Source: CAJXMH01 sp040220135 (lineage in GTDB: Bacteria > Bacteroidota > Bacteroidia > Flavobacteriales_E > Vicingaceae). From it: a stretch of DNA of 64,000 bases. The stretch spans positions 1 to 64,000 of the forward strand of contig JAVJTT010000009.1 of NCBI GenBank assembly GCA_040220135.1. Reading direction: 5' to 3'. A program made the position numbers and the translations under genes. Positions 37,162 to 45,920 of this stretch are shown here, in pieces. Below the pieces are notes generated by a model. It was not told the origin of the DNA. It was given only the letters and a program-made list of their open reading frames with translations, and searched no databases. Position 1 is the first letter of the stretch. Each line of letters starts with the position of its first letter.

Positions 37162-38052
37162 TTAATTTTGTTTATTGTATTGATATTCAACGATTAGTTT
37201 ATCTTCTTTATACTTTTCATATAAGTCTAATCCTTTGGGGTTAGTTAAGTAATTATGCCGGCTACCTTGATGTACTTGGCCAGCAATTTGGCTTAGTTTG
37301 TCCTTGGATACCTCTATGTTTAAATATGCCTTGAGCAATTGAAGAGACTTAATCGGCTGTACGGTAAATTCCTCATACTTAAACTCCAAATACTGCTCTG
37401 AAGGCAGTTTCGCTTTTAAACTCTTTATACTTTGAAGGTATGATTTCCAAAGTTCAACGCCTTCCTCTTCCTTTTTAATGCGATAAGATTCTTGGTATTG
37501 AAAACCCCGTATTAGGAAACGTTCTTTTAGCTTTTTTTTCCAATCTATTTTAAACCTTTCTCCTCTTTTTAATTCTCTTTGTTGTAAGCTAAGGGCTACA
37601 TCAAAGGGGTTTCTGTAAATGTGTATAAATTTTGCATTCGGAAATAAATCAAGCCATACCGGCCATGTGATTGAGTTTGCCGGATCTTTCCAAGCCCAAT
37701 GAAAATCTGCTTTGAAAAGGGACTTCGTTTGAAGTGTTTTACTAAGACCTAAATATTCTGTCAACGCTAAACTGGATAATCTTTTCTCTAAAACTCTTTC
37801 TACTTCTCTAAAATAGACTTCATCAACAAATTGAAAATGCTCCGGATTATCCCAAAAACAATTGGCTTGTTGTAGCAGCCAACGATTGATTTCTTGAAAA
37901 AAGGTAGCCTCGTAATTATGCCTTTTCTTATCGCCTACAAACACACCCAATTGCTCAATGAGCTTGATAAGCATAGTGGTACCTGAACGGTGCATTCCTA
38001 CAACTATAAGTGGTTGTTCTTGGCTCAATTTCCCAGTTTTAGGATTTATCAT
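37162..38052 (-). CDS. Sulfotransferase family protein, first of three
   Basis: A 296-aa protein with PAPS loop GMHRSGTTML (19-28), a following WAWKDP segment and a 3'-phosphate motif IYRNPFDVALSLQQREL near residue 150. These place it in the sulfotransferase family but in a different branch (Sulfotransfer_3-like) from the other two in the locus. It probably sulfates a different position or sugar. It is the first gene of a tightly packed seven-gene run (to 29866) and follows the flippase gene after a 92-base spacer in which I see no clear promoter. Confidence 0.87.
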   Translation of the reverse strand: MINPKTGKLSQEQPLIVVGMHRSGTTMLIKLIEQLGVFVGDKKRHNYEATFFQEINRWLLQQANCFWDNPEHFQFVDEVYFREVERVLEKRLSSLALTEYLGLSKTLQTKSLFKADFHWAWKDPANSITWPVWLDLFPNAKFIHIYRNPFDVALSLQQRELKRGERFKIDWKKKLKERFLIRGFQYQESYRIKKEEEGVELWKSYLQSIKSLKAKLPSEQYLEFKYEEFTVQPIKSLQLLKAYLNIEVSKDKLSQIAGQVHQGSRHNYLTNPKGLDLYEKYKEDKLIVEYQYNKQN

Positions 38053-38144
38053 CTAATAAAAAAGGAATACTATCAGATAATCTAATAATTTGGTTAACTG
38101 ACAACAAACCTACTTTAAATCTTTTACCCATTTAAATTTTGTTT

Positions 38145-39488
38145 TCAATTGGTTTTCACCTTTTGAAAGGGTATATAAATTGGAGCAAAGCCCAACCTTT
38201 TATAGACAATATAGGTCGACATTAAATTATTTAAAACTAATGAGGATAAAGTAGCAATAGCAGCTCCATTTATGCCGTAAAGTGGTACTAAAAGTAAGTT
38301 TAATCCTAAGTTCATCGTGGTAGAAATCAAGGAAATCCACATCAATCTTACATGTCCGTCAGTCATATTTAACAATTGGCTTACAGAGCCTGTAATTACA
38401 TTAAAAAATTGACCCGCTAAAAGAAAATATAAAGCCGAGATGGCAAAAACAAGCTGCCGATCAAAAACTGATATCACATACTCACTAAACAGGCAAAGAA
38501 TTAATAGAGGAATAATAGAAGTTAAGACTATTACTTTGGTAGCACTCTTACTCAGCATTTTCAATTCTAAATACCTATTCTCAACATACTTTGCTCTGAA
38601 TTTCGAGGCAGAAATTGAGTTAACAGAATTCAGTGGCAAACTCACTATCTTACTCAATCTACTTACTAAACTGTAGCCTGCAAGTTGAGTATCACTGCAA
38701 AAGAAACCTAGAATCATAATATCTGCCCAACGATCCAAAACACTTGTTGAAGTAGTAAAAAACATTGGAAAGGATACAGAGAGTATTTTCATGCTGCTTA
38801 CTTTTTGATGGTGGCTTTCAGACTTAAAACCTTCGCTGAAAACCAGAATAAAACTTACCAAACAAAAGACATAAAGTGCAATCAGATAAAAGCCAAAAAC
38901 ACTGCTAAAATCTTTTGTGAACGTATACCCTATTCCAATAAATAAGATACTAAAAAGTGGATTACCCGTACTCTCTAAAAAACTTTGCTTTCCTATTTTT
39001 CGAAGGCCTCTGAGTACGCCTGTATTCAAATCCACTAAATTCAAGGCTATAAATCCAAAGGCCAAGTATTTAAGCGATTCACTTAAATACGCTTTCTCAT
39101 ATTCTATTGAAATTTTTGTTGAAGAAAAATATAGAATAAGACCAAAGATTACCCCAGAAGCAATGAGCAACTTTAAAGACTTTAAATAAACATCCTTCAA
39201 GTTTATAGAACCATTTTGGTCATTTGATGATGCAAAATATCTGATCATTGCCGCTTTCAAACCTAAATTTGAAATTAATTGGAATATTAAGAAGATGGTT
39301 ATACTAAATGTCCACTTGCCAAAGCTCTCAACTCCATGCAAACGGATCAGCATAAAGACCAAAATATAATTGAGTCCTTTTGACCCTATTCTAATGGTAA
39401 AATTTAAGAATGACTTCGAAATGACTTCGCTCCAATCGTCCTTTCTTCCTAAGAAAACCATTGCCTTTTTGAGGGCTTTACGCAACAT
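38145..39488 (-). CDS. Polysaccharide flippase (Wzx, MOP superfamily)
   Basis: A 447-aa polytopic inner-membrane protein with roughly 12-14 hydrophobic segments, beginning with SKSFLNFTIRIGSKGLNYILVF and LHGVESFGKWTFSI, typical of Wzx/RfbX flippases. It should flip undecaprenyl-linked repeat units to the periplasm. It starts 11 bases after the Wzc-like gene and belongs to the same minus-strand locus. Length is normal for the family. Confidence 0.88.
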   Translation of the reverse strand: MLRKALKKAMVFLGRKDDWSEVISKSFLNFTIRIGSKGLNYILVFMLIRLHGVESFGKWTFSITIFLIFQLISNLGLKAAMIRYFASSNDQNGSINLKDVYLKSLKLLIASGVIFGLILYFSSTKISIEYEKAYLSESLKYLAFGFIALNLVDLNTGVLRGLRKIGKQSFLESTGNPLFSILFIGIGYTFTKDFSSVFGFYLIALYVFCLVSFILVFSEGFKSESHHQKVSSMKILSVSFPMFFTTSTSVLDRWADIMILGFFCSDTQLAGYSLVSRLSKIVSLPLNSVNSISASKFRAKYVENRYLELKMLSKSATKVIVLTSIIPLLILCLFSEYVISVFDRQLVFAISALYFLLAGQFFNVITGSVSQLLNMTDGHVRLMWISLISTTMNLGLNLLLVPLYGINGAAIATLSSLVLNNLMSTYIVYKRLGFAPIYIPFQKVKTN

Positions 39489-39499
39489 TTAAAGAATTT

Positions 39500-41839
39500 T
39501 TAAACAAATCGTTTCTTTGGCGTATTAGTATAATAGCCTTGTGAGTAGGCACTATAATAGCCTAAGCTTGAAGTCTTTACCCCGTTTAGTATAAAATACA
39601 TGTTCTGTATTTTATTTTTATTTTTTACATTGATGGCAGTATCCAAGAAGCTGAACTTAGAATAGCCGGATCGAACTACAAATAAATTGACATCACTCAA
39701 ATTCATTACATTGATTGCATCCGAAACAATTCCAATTGGTGGGTTATCGATCATGACATAATCGTACTTTTCCTTCAATTCATTTAGCACTTCACTAAAA
39801 CGGTCAGATTGAATCAGCTCCATTGGGTTTGGAGGAACAGGTCCAGCAACGATATAATCTAAATTAGGGTATTGGGAGCTCCGAATAGAGTCTATTAGGC
39901 CTACTTTATCCGATAAAAGCAAACTGGAACCAGAGCCTGAAATACTGTCATTAAAATAGTTATGGATCTTTGGTTTACGCATGTCTAAATCAACCACCAC
40001 TACCTTTTTATTAAGCATGGTTAAAGAGGCTGCCAAGTTTATAAGAGTAAAGGATTTACCTTCTTGACTTACCGTAGAGGTTACCGAAATTACCTTTGCA
40101 TCTTTAGAATCCGGAAGAAACCTCAAATTGGTTCTCAGTGAATTGACTGATTCTCTAAATATGGTCCGTTCATCACTAAAAAGCTCTTCTAAAGATTTAA
40201 ACTCCTTTGATTGACTTTGAGTTAACACTCCCATTACCGGAATATCGAGGTGCTTCTCTAAGGTTGATTTGTCGTAGATCTTATTGTTAAAAAAAACGTA
40301 AAGCACAATAATTGACACCCCAAGAAATAAACTGATAACAAGACTAATGGCGAAAATGTAAGTTCTAGAAAGTGAAATGGGTTCTCTTGGAAGAATGGGT
40401 AGGTCTATGACCCTAACATCGTTTACTACCGAAGCATTTGCAATGGACGCTTCTATTTTCTTTTCCATTAAAAAAGAAACTACTTTTTGATTGACATCAA
40501 AATCTCTGATTAAATGAAAATAATCTTTCTGATTTTCAGGCATTACCTCATATCGCCTATTAAGAATCTCTATTTGATTATCTAAATATTCTATTTCTTG
40601 CTTCACGGAGGATTTAGAAAGCTCAATACTTTCGCGAATGGAGTTAATGGTTTCGACGAGCTTGGAATCAAGTTGCTTTGACTTTTTGCTATCTTGAGTA
40701 AAGTTAACTGCCAGAGTAGCTTTCTCTATTTTTAACTGATTAAAGAGTGTAATCAGTTGGTTAAGTGTTGGGTCAATATTACCTTCAGCGTTTATACTAA
40801 TCTTGCTGATCTGCTTCCCTTGATTGAGTTCCTTTTCTATTATCTTTAGGTTAAGCAACCTCATCTCAGCAAGCCTTTTGCTTGACTCAAGGTCGATCAA
40901 TTTATCGGTTTCTAGGCGTTCTACAGACTCAAAGTTTAATATCTTATTCTCTTGTTTGAACTCCGTGATTTTTTCCTCTACCTGATTCATGTCTTCGGAG
41001 AGCTGACTTAGCCTTTCATCTATAAAGCGGATGGCATTGCTGGCAGCTTTGGACTTTGACTCCAGCTTGTCGCTCACATAGGTGGTCACCAAGGCTTCAA
41101 TAAAATCTTTAGAAAGCAAAGGGTTAGAAGAACGGTAACTTAAATTTAAAATGGATACTTTTTCTGCGGCTTGATTGACCACCAAATTGGAGGCGAACTC
41201 ATTAGCAAGCAAGGATCGATCAACTACTTTTAGACTGTAATAACCCTCCTTTTCAATGTCCCTAGACATGTCACCTACATTACGGACGACACTATAAGTC
41301 ACTCCTTCAATAACGAATGGCTCATTAATTGAAGCTTTCTTTTCAATTTTCTCACCCTCAAGAGTGGTCGTACTGACTTCAAAAGAACTAGAGTTTTCAA
41401 AGGAAACATTCAGTTGCAAAGGGTGAATCTCCTCGTCATTTGAAATTACATTAAGCTTAATCGGGGTTTTTCGATAAAGCTCATAAGAAGACAAAGTGCC
41501 GTGCTTAAAATAACGAACGTCGAGTGGCAAGGTTTTCAACGCCTTTTCTATCATGGAGCGAGAAGATAGGATCTTAGCCTCAGTGAGGACCTCATTGTAA
41601 GTAGAAAATGACTCTTCAAACATTTCAATAGCTAGAAAGTCTGACACTCCTGATTGCCCATCATCTATTTTAATAGAAGCTTTAGCATTGTAGATCGGTT
41701 TTTTATATTTTGAGGCAATATAACCGATGCTGGCACCAAGAATTAAAAAAACTATCAACCAAGGCCACTTGGACCTTAGCTGCCTAAAAAAGCCAGCCAA
41801 TTCAATTTTGTCTTCTAACAGGTTTTGATTTTCTCCCAT
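39500..41839 (-). CDS. Polysaccharide co-polymerase/tyrosine autokinase (Wzc-like)
   Basis: A 779-aa inner-membrane protein. Residues ~20-40 and ~510-530 are the two membrane helices flanking a periplasmic Wzz-type chain-length domain with a long coiled coil. The cytoplasmic C-terminus is a BY-kinase: Walker A SQEGKSFTLINLA, Walker A' VVVVDLDMRKPKIH, Walker B DYVMIDNPP. It ends in a Tyr-rich cluster (GYYSAYSQGYYTNT), the usual autophosphorylation site. Together with the Wza-like protein it controls chain length and export. Its ATG directly follows the Wza-like stop. Confidence 0.93.
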   Translation of the reverse strand: MGENQNLLEDKIELAGFFRQLRSKWPWLIVFLILGASIGYIASKYKKPIYNAKASIKIDDGQSGVSDFLAIEMFEESFSTYNEVLTEAKILSSRSMIEKALKTLPLDVRYFKHGTLSSYELYRKTPIKLNVISNDEEIHPLQLNVSFENSSSFEVSTTTLEGEKIEKKASINEPFVIEGVTYSVVRNVGDMSRDIEKEGYYSLKVVDRSLLANEFASNLVVNQAAEKVSILNLSYRSSNPLLSKDFIEALVTTYVSDKLESKSKAASNAIRFIDERLSQLSEDMNQVEEKITEFKQENKILNFESVERLETDKLIDLESSKRLAEMRLLNLKIIEKELNQGKQISKISINAEGNIDPTLNQLITLFNQLKIEKATLAVNFTQDSKKSKQLDSKLVETINSIRESIELSKSSVKQEIEYLDNQIEILNRRYEVMPENQKDYFHLIRDFDVNQKVVSFLMEKKIEASIANASVVNDVRVIDLPILPREPISLSRTYIFAISLVISLFLGVSIIVLYVFFNNKIYDKSTLEKHLDIPVMGVLTQSQSKEFKSLEELFSDERTIFRESVNSLRTNLRFLPDSKDAKVISVTSTVSQEGKSFTLINLAASLTMLNKKVVVVDLDMRKPKIHNYFNDSISGSGSSLLLSDKVGLIDSIRSSQYPNLDYIVAGPVPPNPMELIQSDRFSEVLNELKEKYDYVMIDNPPIGIVSDAINVMNLSDVNLFVVRSGYSKFSFLDTAINVKNKNKIQNMYFILNGVKTSSLGYYSAYSQGYYTNTPKKRFV

Positions 41840-42604
41840 TTATCTAGTTCTACTAATCACAATAAACACTGCTGCGGCAGAAGATAGTATGCTTGTTAAA
41901 AACAAATACGGTCTAACCGCAGTATCAAATTGTTTTACCCGCCTTGGTTCTACGTATACAATATCTTCGTCTTTTAATAGCAATTTAGGATGATCTAAAG
42001 CTTCAATGTTAGTAACATCTACCACTATTACTTCTTGTTTATCTCCTTTACCTCTAATGATTTTTACATTTGTAAAGATCCCGTAAGGTGAAAAACCTCC
42101 AGCTAATCCTAGTCCATCAATTACAGTCATGTTTTCATCAATCACATACTTGCCAGGCTTAACTACCTCGCCCAAAACGTTAACACTTAATCCATAAAAA
42201 TCAACATCTACAATAGGGTCTATGATAAACTTAGCGTATTCCTTACGTACTTTTTTTACAATTTCATTCTTGTTTAAACCTACCACTTTTATATCGCCAA
42301 TTGAAGGAAGGGTAACGATACTGTCTCTCACTACAAATTTTGCATCATCTCTTGAAGCGGCAAGCTTATCGTAAGTTTCTTGTTCTCCATTTTCATTTAA
42401 CAATCGAACGATCAATACATCGCCTTCTTTGCAAATGTGCTCATTCGGGTAAGCTTGTGGGTTAGAAACAATTACCGGATTCTCATCATCCGTTACTATT
42501 TCTTTTTCAGTTTTAAAAAGGATTTTTTTTCCTTGATAACTGCACGAAAAAAAGGTAAAGAGCAAGATTATCCCAATACCCTGTAGATAAGACGTTAACT
42601 TCAT
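41840..42604 (-). CDS. Polysaccharide export lipoprotein (Wza/SLBB family)
   Basis: A 254-aa protein with a lipoprotein signal and lipobox FFSC (Cys21). A Poly_export domain follows (ICKEGDVLIVRLLNENG ... IGDIKVVGLNKNEI) and then an SLBB-like unit (VLGEVVKPGKYVIDENMTVIDGLGLAGG). The C-terminus is a hydrophobic helix (PYLFLTSILSSAAAVFIVIS) as in Bacteroidota Wza homologues. It forms the outer-membrane exit channel. The gene abuts the Wzc-like gene and lies 72 bases after the DUF1972-type glycosyltransferase. Confidence 0.9.
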   Translation of the reverse strand: MKLTSYLQGIGIILLFTFFSCSYQGKKILFKTEKEIVTDDENPVIVSNPQAYPNEHICKEGDVLIVRLLNENGEQETYDKLAASRDDAKFVVRDSIVTLPSIGDIKVVGLNKNEIVKKVRKEYAKFIIDPIVDVDFYGLSVNVLGEVVKPGKYVIDENMTVIDGLGLAGGFSPYGIFTNVKIIRGKGDKQEVIVVDVTNIEALDHPKLLLKDEDIVYVEPRRVKQFDTAVRPYLFLTSILSSAAAVFIVISRTR

Positions 42605-42676
42605 AATAGGCCTGCTATTCGGGCGATAAAAGTAATTATTAATTATAGGATGGCACTTTCATCAAATATTCATAAA

Positions 42677-43765
42677 CTAATTGAGCTTTTCTATTAAGGA
42701 GGCATACTTAGCGGTTACTCCCTCCCATCTGTAATTTAACTCTACCATTTTTTTTGATTCTGTTACTAAATGGCAAGGATACTCTTTCTCGTTAAGTAAT
42801 TCTAACAGCTCTTCTTTAGTAGAGAAAAACCAAGCATTATTATTCAAGGTCATACAGTTGAAATCTACATTAAAAGCAATAATTTTTAACCCAAGCGCCA
42901 TGGCTTCTACTAAACTAGGGTTAGTTCCACCTGCTGAGTGTCCATGGATATAAAACGAACAGTTACACCGCAAAGCATCTAATTCTTTTTGATTGTATAT
43001 AGGGTGTATTAAAGCGATGTTCTCTAGCTGATGGAACTCTCTCCAAATATCTATTCCATAATTACTATCGTACCAATTGCCAACCAATACTAGATTTTTC
43101 TTGCTTTCTTTAAAAGCTTGTAAAATAATCCGAATGTTATTCTCTGGCACAATTCGGCAGACAGAAAATGAATAGTCTCGAAATGGGATCTCAAGACGCT
43201 TCAGTAACTTTTCATTTACTGTTTCAAATTGAACATGGTCCGCACCATAGGCAATCAAGTCAGTTTTCTTATGGTAGCGTTTAGGTACATTCTTCAAAAT
43301 TGCGGCATTGTCTGCGATCACTCGATCTGCAAATAAAATCCCTAACTTCTCAGAATACTTTAAATATGATTTTGCAAACCACTTCCACTTATCTCGCTTC
43401 CACTCCATACCATCTATATGCAGTATCACTTTATTTTTTCTAAAAAACTTCACCCAGGGGATATAGAACATTCCAGCAACTCCTAAAATCAAAAGCACAT
43501 CATGCTCTTTAACAGCTCTTTTGATGCTTATTATATCATAAAAAACACTTTGCACCCCATTTGCGCTAAATTCAACGTATTCTAAGGCTGCTCCCTTATA
43601 TGAGTTTAATCGTTTAGAATACTGCAAACCACTGCAATAAACGGTAAGGCTAAATTTATTGGCCAAGTGTTCAACTAACTTATCAGCTAATGTTTCAAAG
43701 CCCCCGTACTTTGCAGGCACTCCAACTGAACCTATGATGGCTACCTTTACTGTTTTATCTTTCAA
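42677..43765 (-). CDS. Glycosyltransferase with N-terminal DUF1972-type domain (GT4-like)
   Basis: A 362-aa GT-B enzyme. The start VAIIGSVGVPAKYGGFETLADKL is the DUF1972 signature of rhamnosyltransferase-type GT4 enzymes, and the C-terminal half has HGHSAGGTNPSLVEAMALGLKIIAF, the donor-binding E-x7-E-like region. It should transfer a sugar to a lipid-linked oligosaccharide in the cytoplasm. It is the first gene of the minus-strand locus, divergent from the methyltransferase gene at 43830 with a 64-base gap that must contain both promoters. Confidence 0.88.
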   Translation of the reverse strand: MKDKTVKVAIIGSVGVPAKYGGFETLADKLVEHLANKFSLTVYCSGLQYSKRLNSYKGAALEYVEFSANGVQSVFYDIISIKRAVKEHDVLLILGVAGMFYIPWVKFFRKNKVILHIDGMEWKRDKWKWFAKSYLKYSEKLGILFADRVIADNAAILKNVPKRYHKKTDLIAYGADHVQFETVNEKLLKRLEIPFRDYSFSVCRIVPENNIRIILQAFKESKKNLVLVGNWYDSNYGIDIWREFHQLENIALIHPIYNQKELDALRCNCSFYIHGHSAGGTNPSLVEAMALGLKIIAFNVDFNCMTLNNNAWFFSTKEELLELLNEKEYPCHLVTESKKMVELNYRWEGVTAKYASLIEKLN

Positions 43766-43829
43766 TTTATCGAAATATTAATCCTTAGGTTTTATTAATA
43801 TTGAAGCCGTTAAACAAAAATTACAATTC

Positions 43830-44804
43830 TTGAATTGCCCTTATTGCAAATCTCAAAAATACCTTTTCAAATATACTTCAAAGTCATTGGACTATGTTAA
43901 TCACCAAGTTGTAGAAATTTTACAATGTGAAGCATGTCATTTAACTTACAGTGACTACTCAAAAAAAGAAGTTCTTTCTTCCGATCAGCAAGAAAAAGAG
44001 AAGTATCAATCCGGGGCGTACCATACGGAAGAGTCCTTCCTTCATCGCTTATTAAACCCATTTATTTTATTTTTAGAAAAAGGGAAGCTGTCTTATTTTA
44101 ATCGTCAGGTAAATGGAAAAAAATTATTAGAAATAGGATGCGGGAAAGGAAACTTGCTTTTAGTTGCCAATCAGCGAGGAGCAAAAGCTTGTGGAATTGA
44201 CATAAACCTAAGAGTTAAAAAGGAAGTAAAGGAACAAGCTATTGAACTAATTGAAACAGATGTTAATGGACTAGTAAAACAAAATAGAAAATTTGACTTG
44301 CTAATCTTGTGGCATGTTTTGGAACACATTCCAAATGTGAAACAGTTTTACAACGATCTTCATCATATTTGCCATAAAGAATCAGAAATCATAATTGCTG
44401 TTCCCAATGAAAAAAGTTGGCAACACCGTCTTACAGGAGCTAAGTGGTATCACTTAGACCCTAATCGTCATTTGTATCACTTTAACATCAATACGCTTAA
44501 AAAGGAACTTAGCAATGCTCAATTTAAAGTCGAAAATGTTTCTTACCATTCTTTTTATCAAAACTTTATAGGGGATTATATCAGTGTCGCAAACATTTTG
44601 TTTAAGATTAAGAACCTCTCGTTTAATCTCGTGAGAAGCCGAAAGTACTTAGAAACCAATTTTGGCAAGTTAAGGGTGTATACTGAAACTCTTCTTTTTA
44701 TTATGTACACCTTAATCTTAATAATACCTTTACTGCTCTTTACTTTCCTCTCACAAGTCTTCAAGCGTTCTGGAACTATGGTTTTAAGGGTAAAAGCCAA
44801 ATGA
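43830..44804 (+). CDS. Class I SAM methyltransferase with N-terminal zinc ribbon and C-terminal membrane segment
   Basis: A 324-aa protein starting at a TTG, since no ATG or GTG lies between the upstream in-frame stop (43779) and the conserved CPYC. Two Cys pairs (C3/C6, C33/C36) form a zinc ribbon. Motif I is EIGCGKG (101-107), followed by CGIDINL and LLILWHVLEHIPN. A hydrophobic C-terminal segment (~285-312) suggests membrane attachment. This architecture is common in O-antigen and exopolysaccharide loci. Its last four bases overlap the glycosyltransferase start (ATGA). Confidence 0.85.
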   Translation: MNCPYCKSQKYLFKYTSKSLDYVNHQVVEILQCEACHLTYSDYSKKEVLSSDQQEKEKYQSGAYHTEESFLHRLLNPFILFLEKGKLSYFNRQVNGKKLLEIGCGKGNLLLVANQRGAKACGIDINLRVKKEVKEQAIELIETDVNGLVKQNRKFDLLILWHVLEHIPNVKQFYNDLHHICHKESEIIIAVPNEKSWQHRLTGAKWYHLDPNRHLYHFNINTLKKELSNAQFKVENVSYHSFYQNFIGDYISVANILFKIKNLSFNLVRSRKYLETNFGKLRVYTETLLFIMYTLILIIPLLLFTFLSQVFKRSGTMVLRVKAK

Positions 44805-45919
44805 AAAAAATTGCCATTGTTGATTATGTTGGTGTTAAAGCCGGAATGCACTATTACAGCTTAAGCCTGTTAAAGTCGCTTTCTAAAAGGGGATTTAAAA
44901 CGTTTTACATTTCAAATACTCCCTCAGATTATAAGGATTCAAGCCATACTAGAATCATTCCTTGCTTCCCTCAAAAGGCAAAGAAGTCATTCGGGGGCTT
45001 AGTAAGTATAATAAATAGCACCTTAAAATCTGTATTTGTCCTCAAGCAAAAACAAGTGAAACAGCTAGTTTTTCATGTTTTTGAAGCTAGTTACCTAACC
45101 CTATTTATGCTTGGCATCTATCGTATATGCCAGTTTAAAATAGTTGGTATTGTACACGATGTTAAACCCTTTAAAGGCAGTAACTCAAAATGGATAGAAT
45201 CACTGATTAACAACCACTTATTATCTAGCATCACAGTTCACAATCAATTTACCAAAGAGCAGTTAAAAAAGAGTGATTCATATAAAGGGAAAACACCTAT
45301 CAGTGTAATCCCTCATGGCAACTACAATAACCAAGTTGGAGAACCCATTGAAGCTGACAAGGCCAAAGCTAAGCTAGGTTTAGACCCAAGTAAGGATTAC
45401 ATGCTTTTTTTTGGTCAAATAAAAGGGGCCAAAGGTTTGGATATTTTGTTAAAAGCATTTCCTGAAAATGCTAACGTCAACTTGATTATAGCCGGCAAAG
45501 TGTGGAAAGAAGACTTTTCAAAATATCAAGAGATCATAACAGAAAGAGACCTTTCTGAGAAGGTGGATTTATACATCAGACACATTAGCGATGAAGAAAG
45601 AGACCTTTTTTTTAGAGCCTCCTTGTTCATTGTATTACCCTATAAAAAAATATATCAATCCGGTGTCTTGTTAATGGCCATGACGTACGGTCTTCCCGCC
45701 ATTGTATCAGACTTAAGTGCGTTTAAAGAGCTTGATGAAGAAGTGGTGCTTAAGTTTGAGAATGGCAAACCAAGTTCTTTAAGAAAAAAAATAAACCAAG
45801 CTATTAAAAGCCCCGAACTTCTTAAAAATTTGAGCACTAATTCTAAAGAAATAGCCAATCACCAACATAGTTGGGAATTAATCGCTAAGCAATATGAACA
45901 CCTATTGTTAGAATCTTAA
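44801..45919 (+). CDS. Family 4 glycosyltransferase
   Basis: A 372-aa GT-B enzyme. The N-terminal domain reads IAIVDYVGVKAGMHYYSLSLLKSL, and the C-terminal donor domain has MLFFGQIKGAKGLDILLKAF, then PYKKIYQSGVLLMAMTYGLPAIVSDLSAFKEL, the GT4 pattern. Substrates cannot be named. It overlaps the upstream methyltransferase by four bases and is one base from the hydrolase gene, so the three form one operon divergent from the minus-strand locus. Confidence 0.88.
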   Translation: MKKIAIVDYVGVKAGMHYYSLSLLKSLSKRGFKTFYISNTPSDYKDSSHTRIIPCFPQKAKKSFGGLVSIINSTLKSVFVLKQKQVKQLVFHVFEASYLTLFMLGIYRICQFKIVGIVHDVKPFKGSNSKWIESLINNHLLSSITVHNQFTKEQLKKSDSYKGKTPISVIPHGNYNNQVGEPIEADKAKAKLGLDPSKDYMLFFGQIKGAKGLDILLKAFPENANVNLIIAGKVWKEDFSKYQEIITERDLSEKVDLYIRHISDEERDLFFRASLFIVLPYKKIYQSGVLLMAMTYGLPAIVSDLSAFKELDEEVVLKFENGKPSSLRKKINQAIKSPELLKNLSTNSKEIANHQHSWELIAKQYEHLLLES

Positions 45920-45920
45920 G

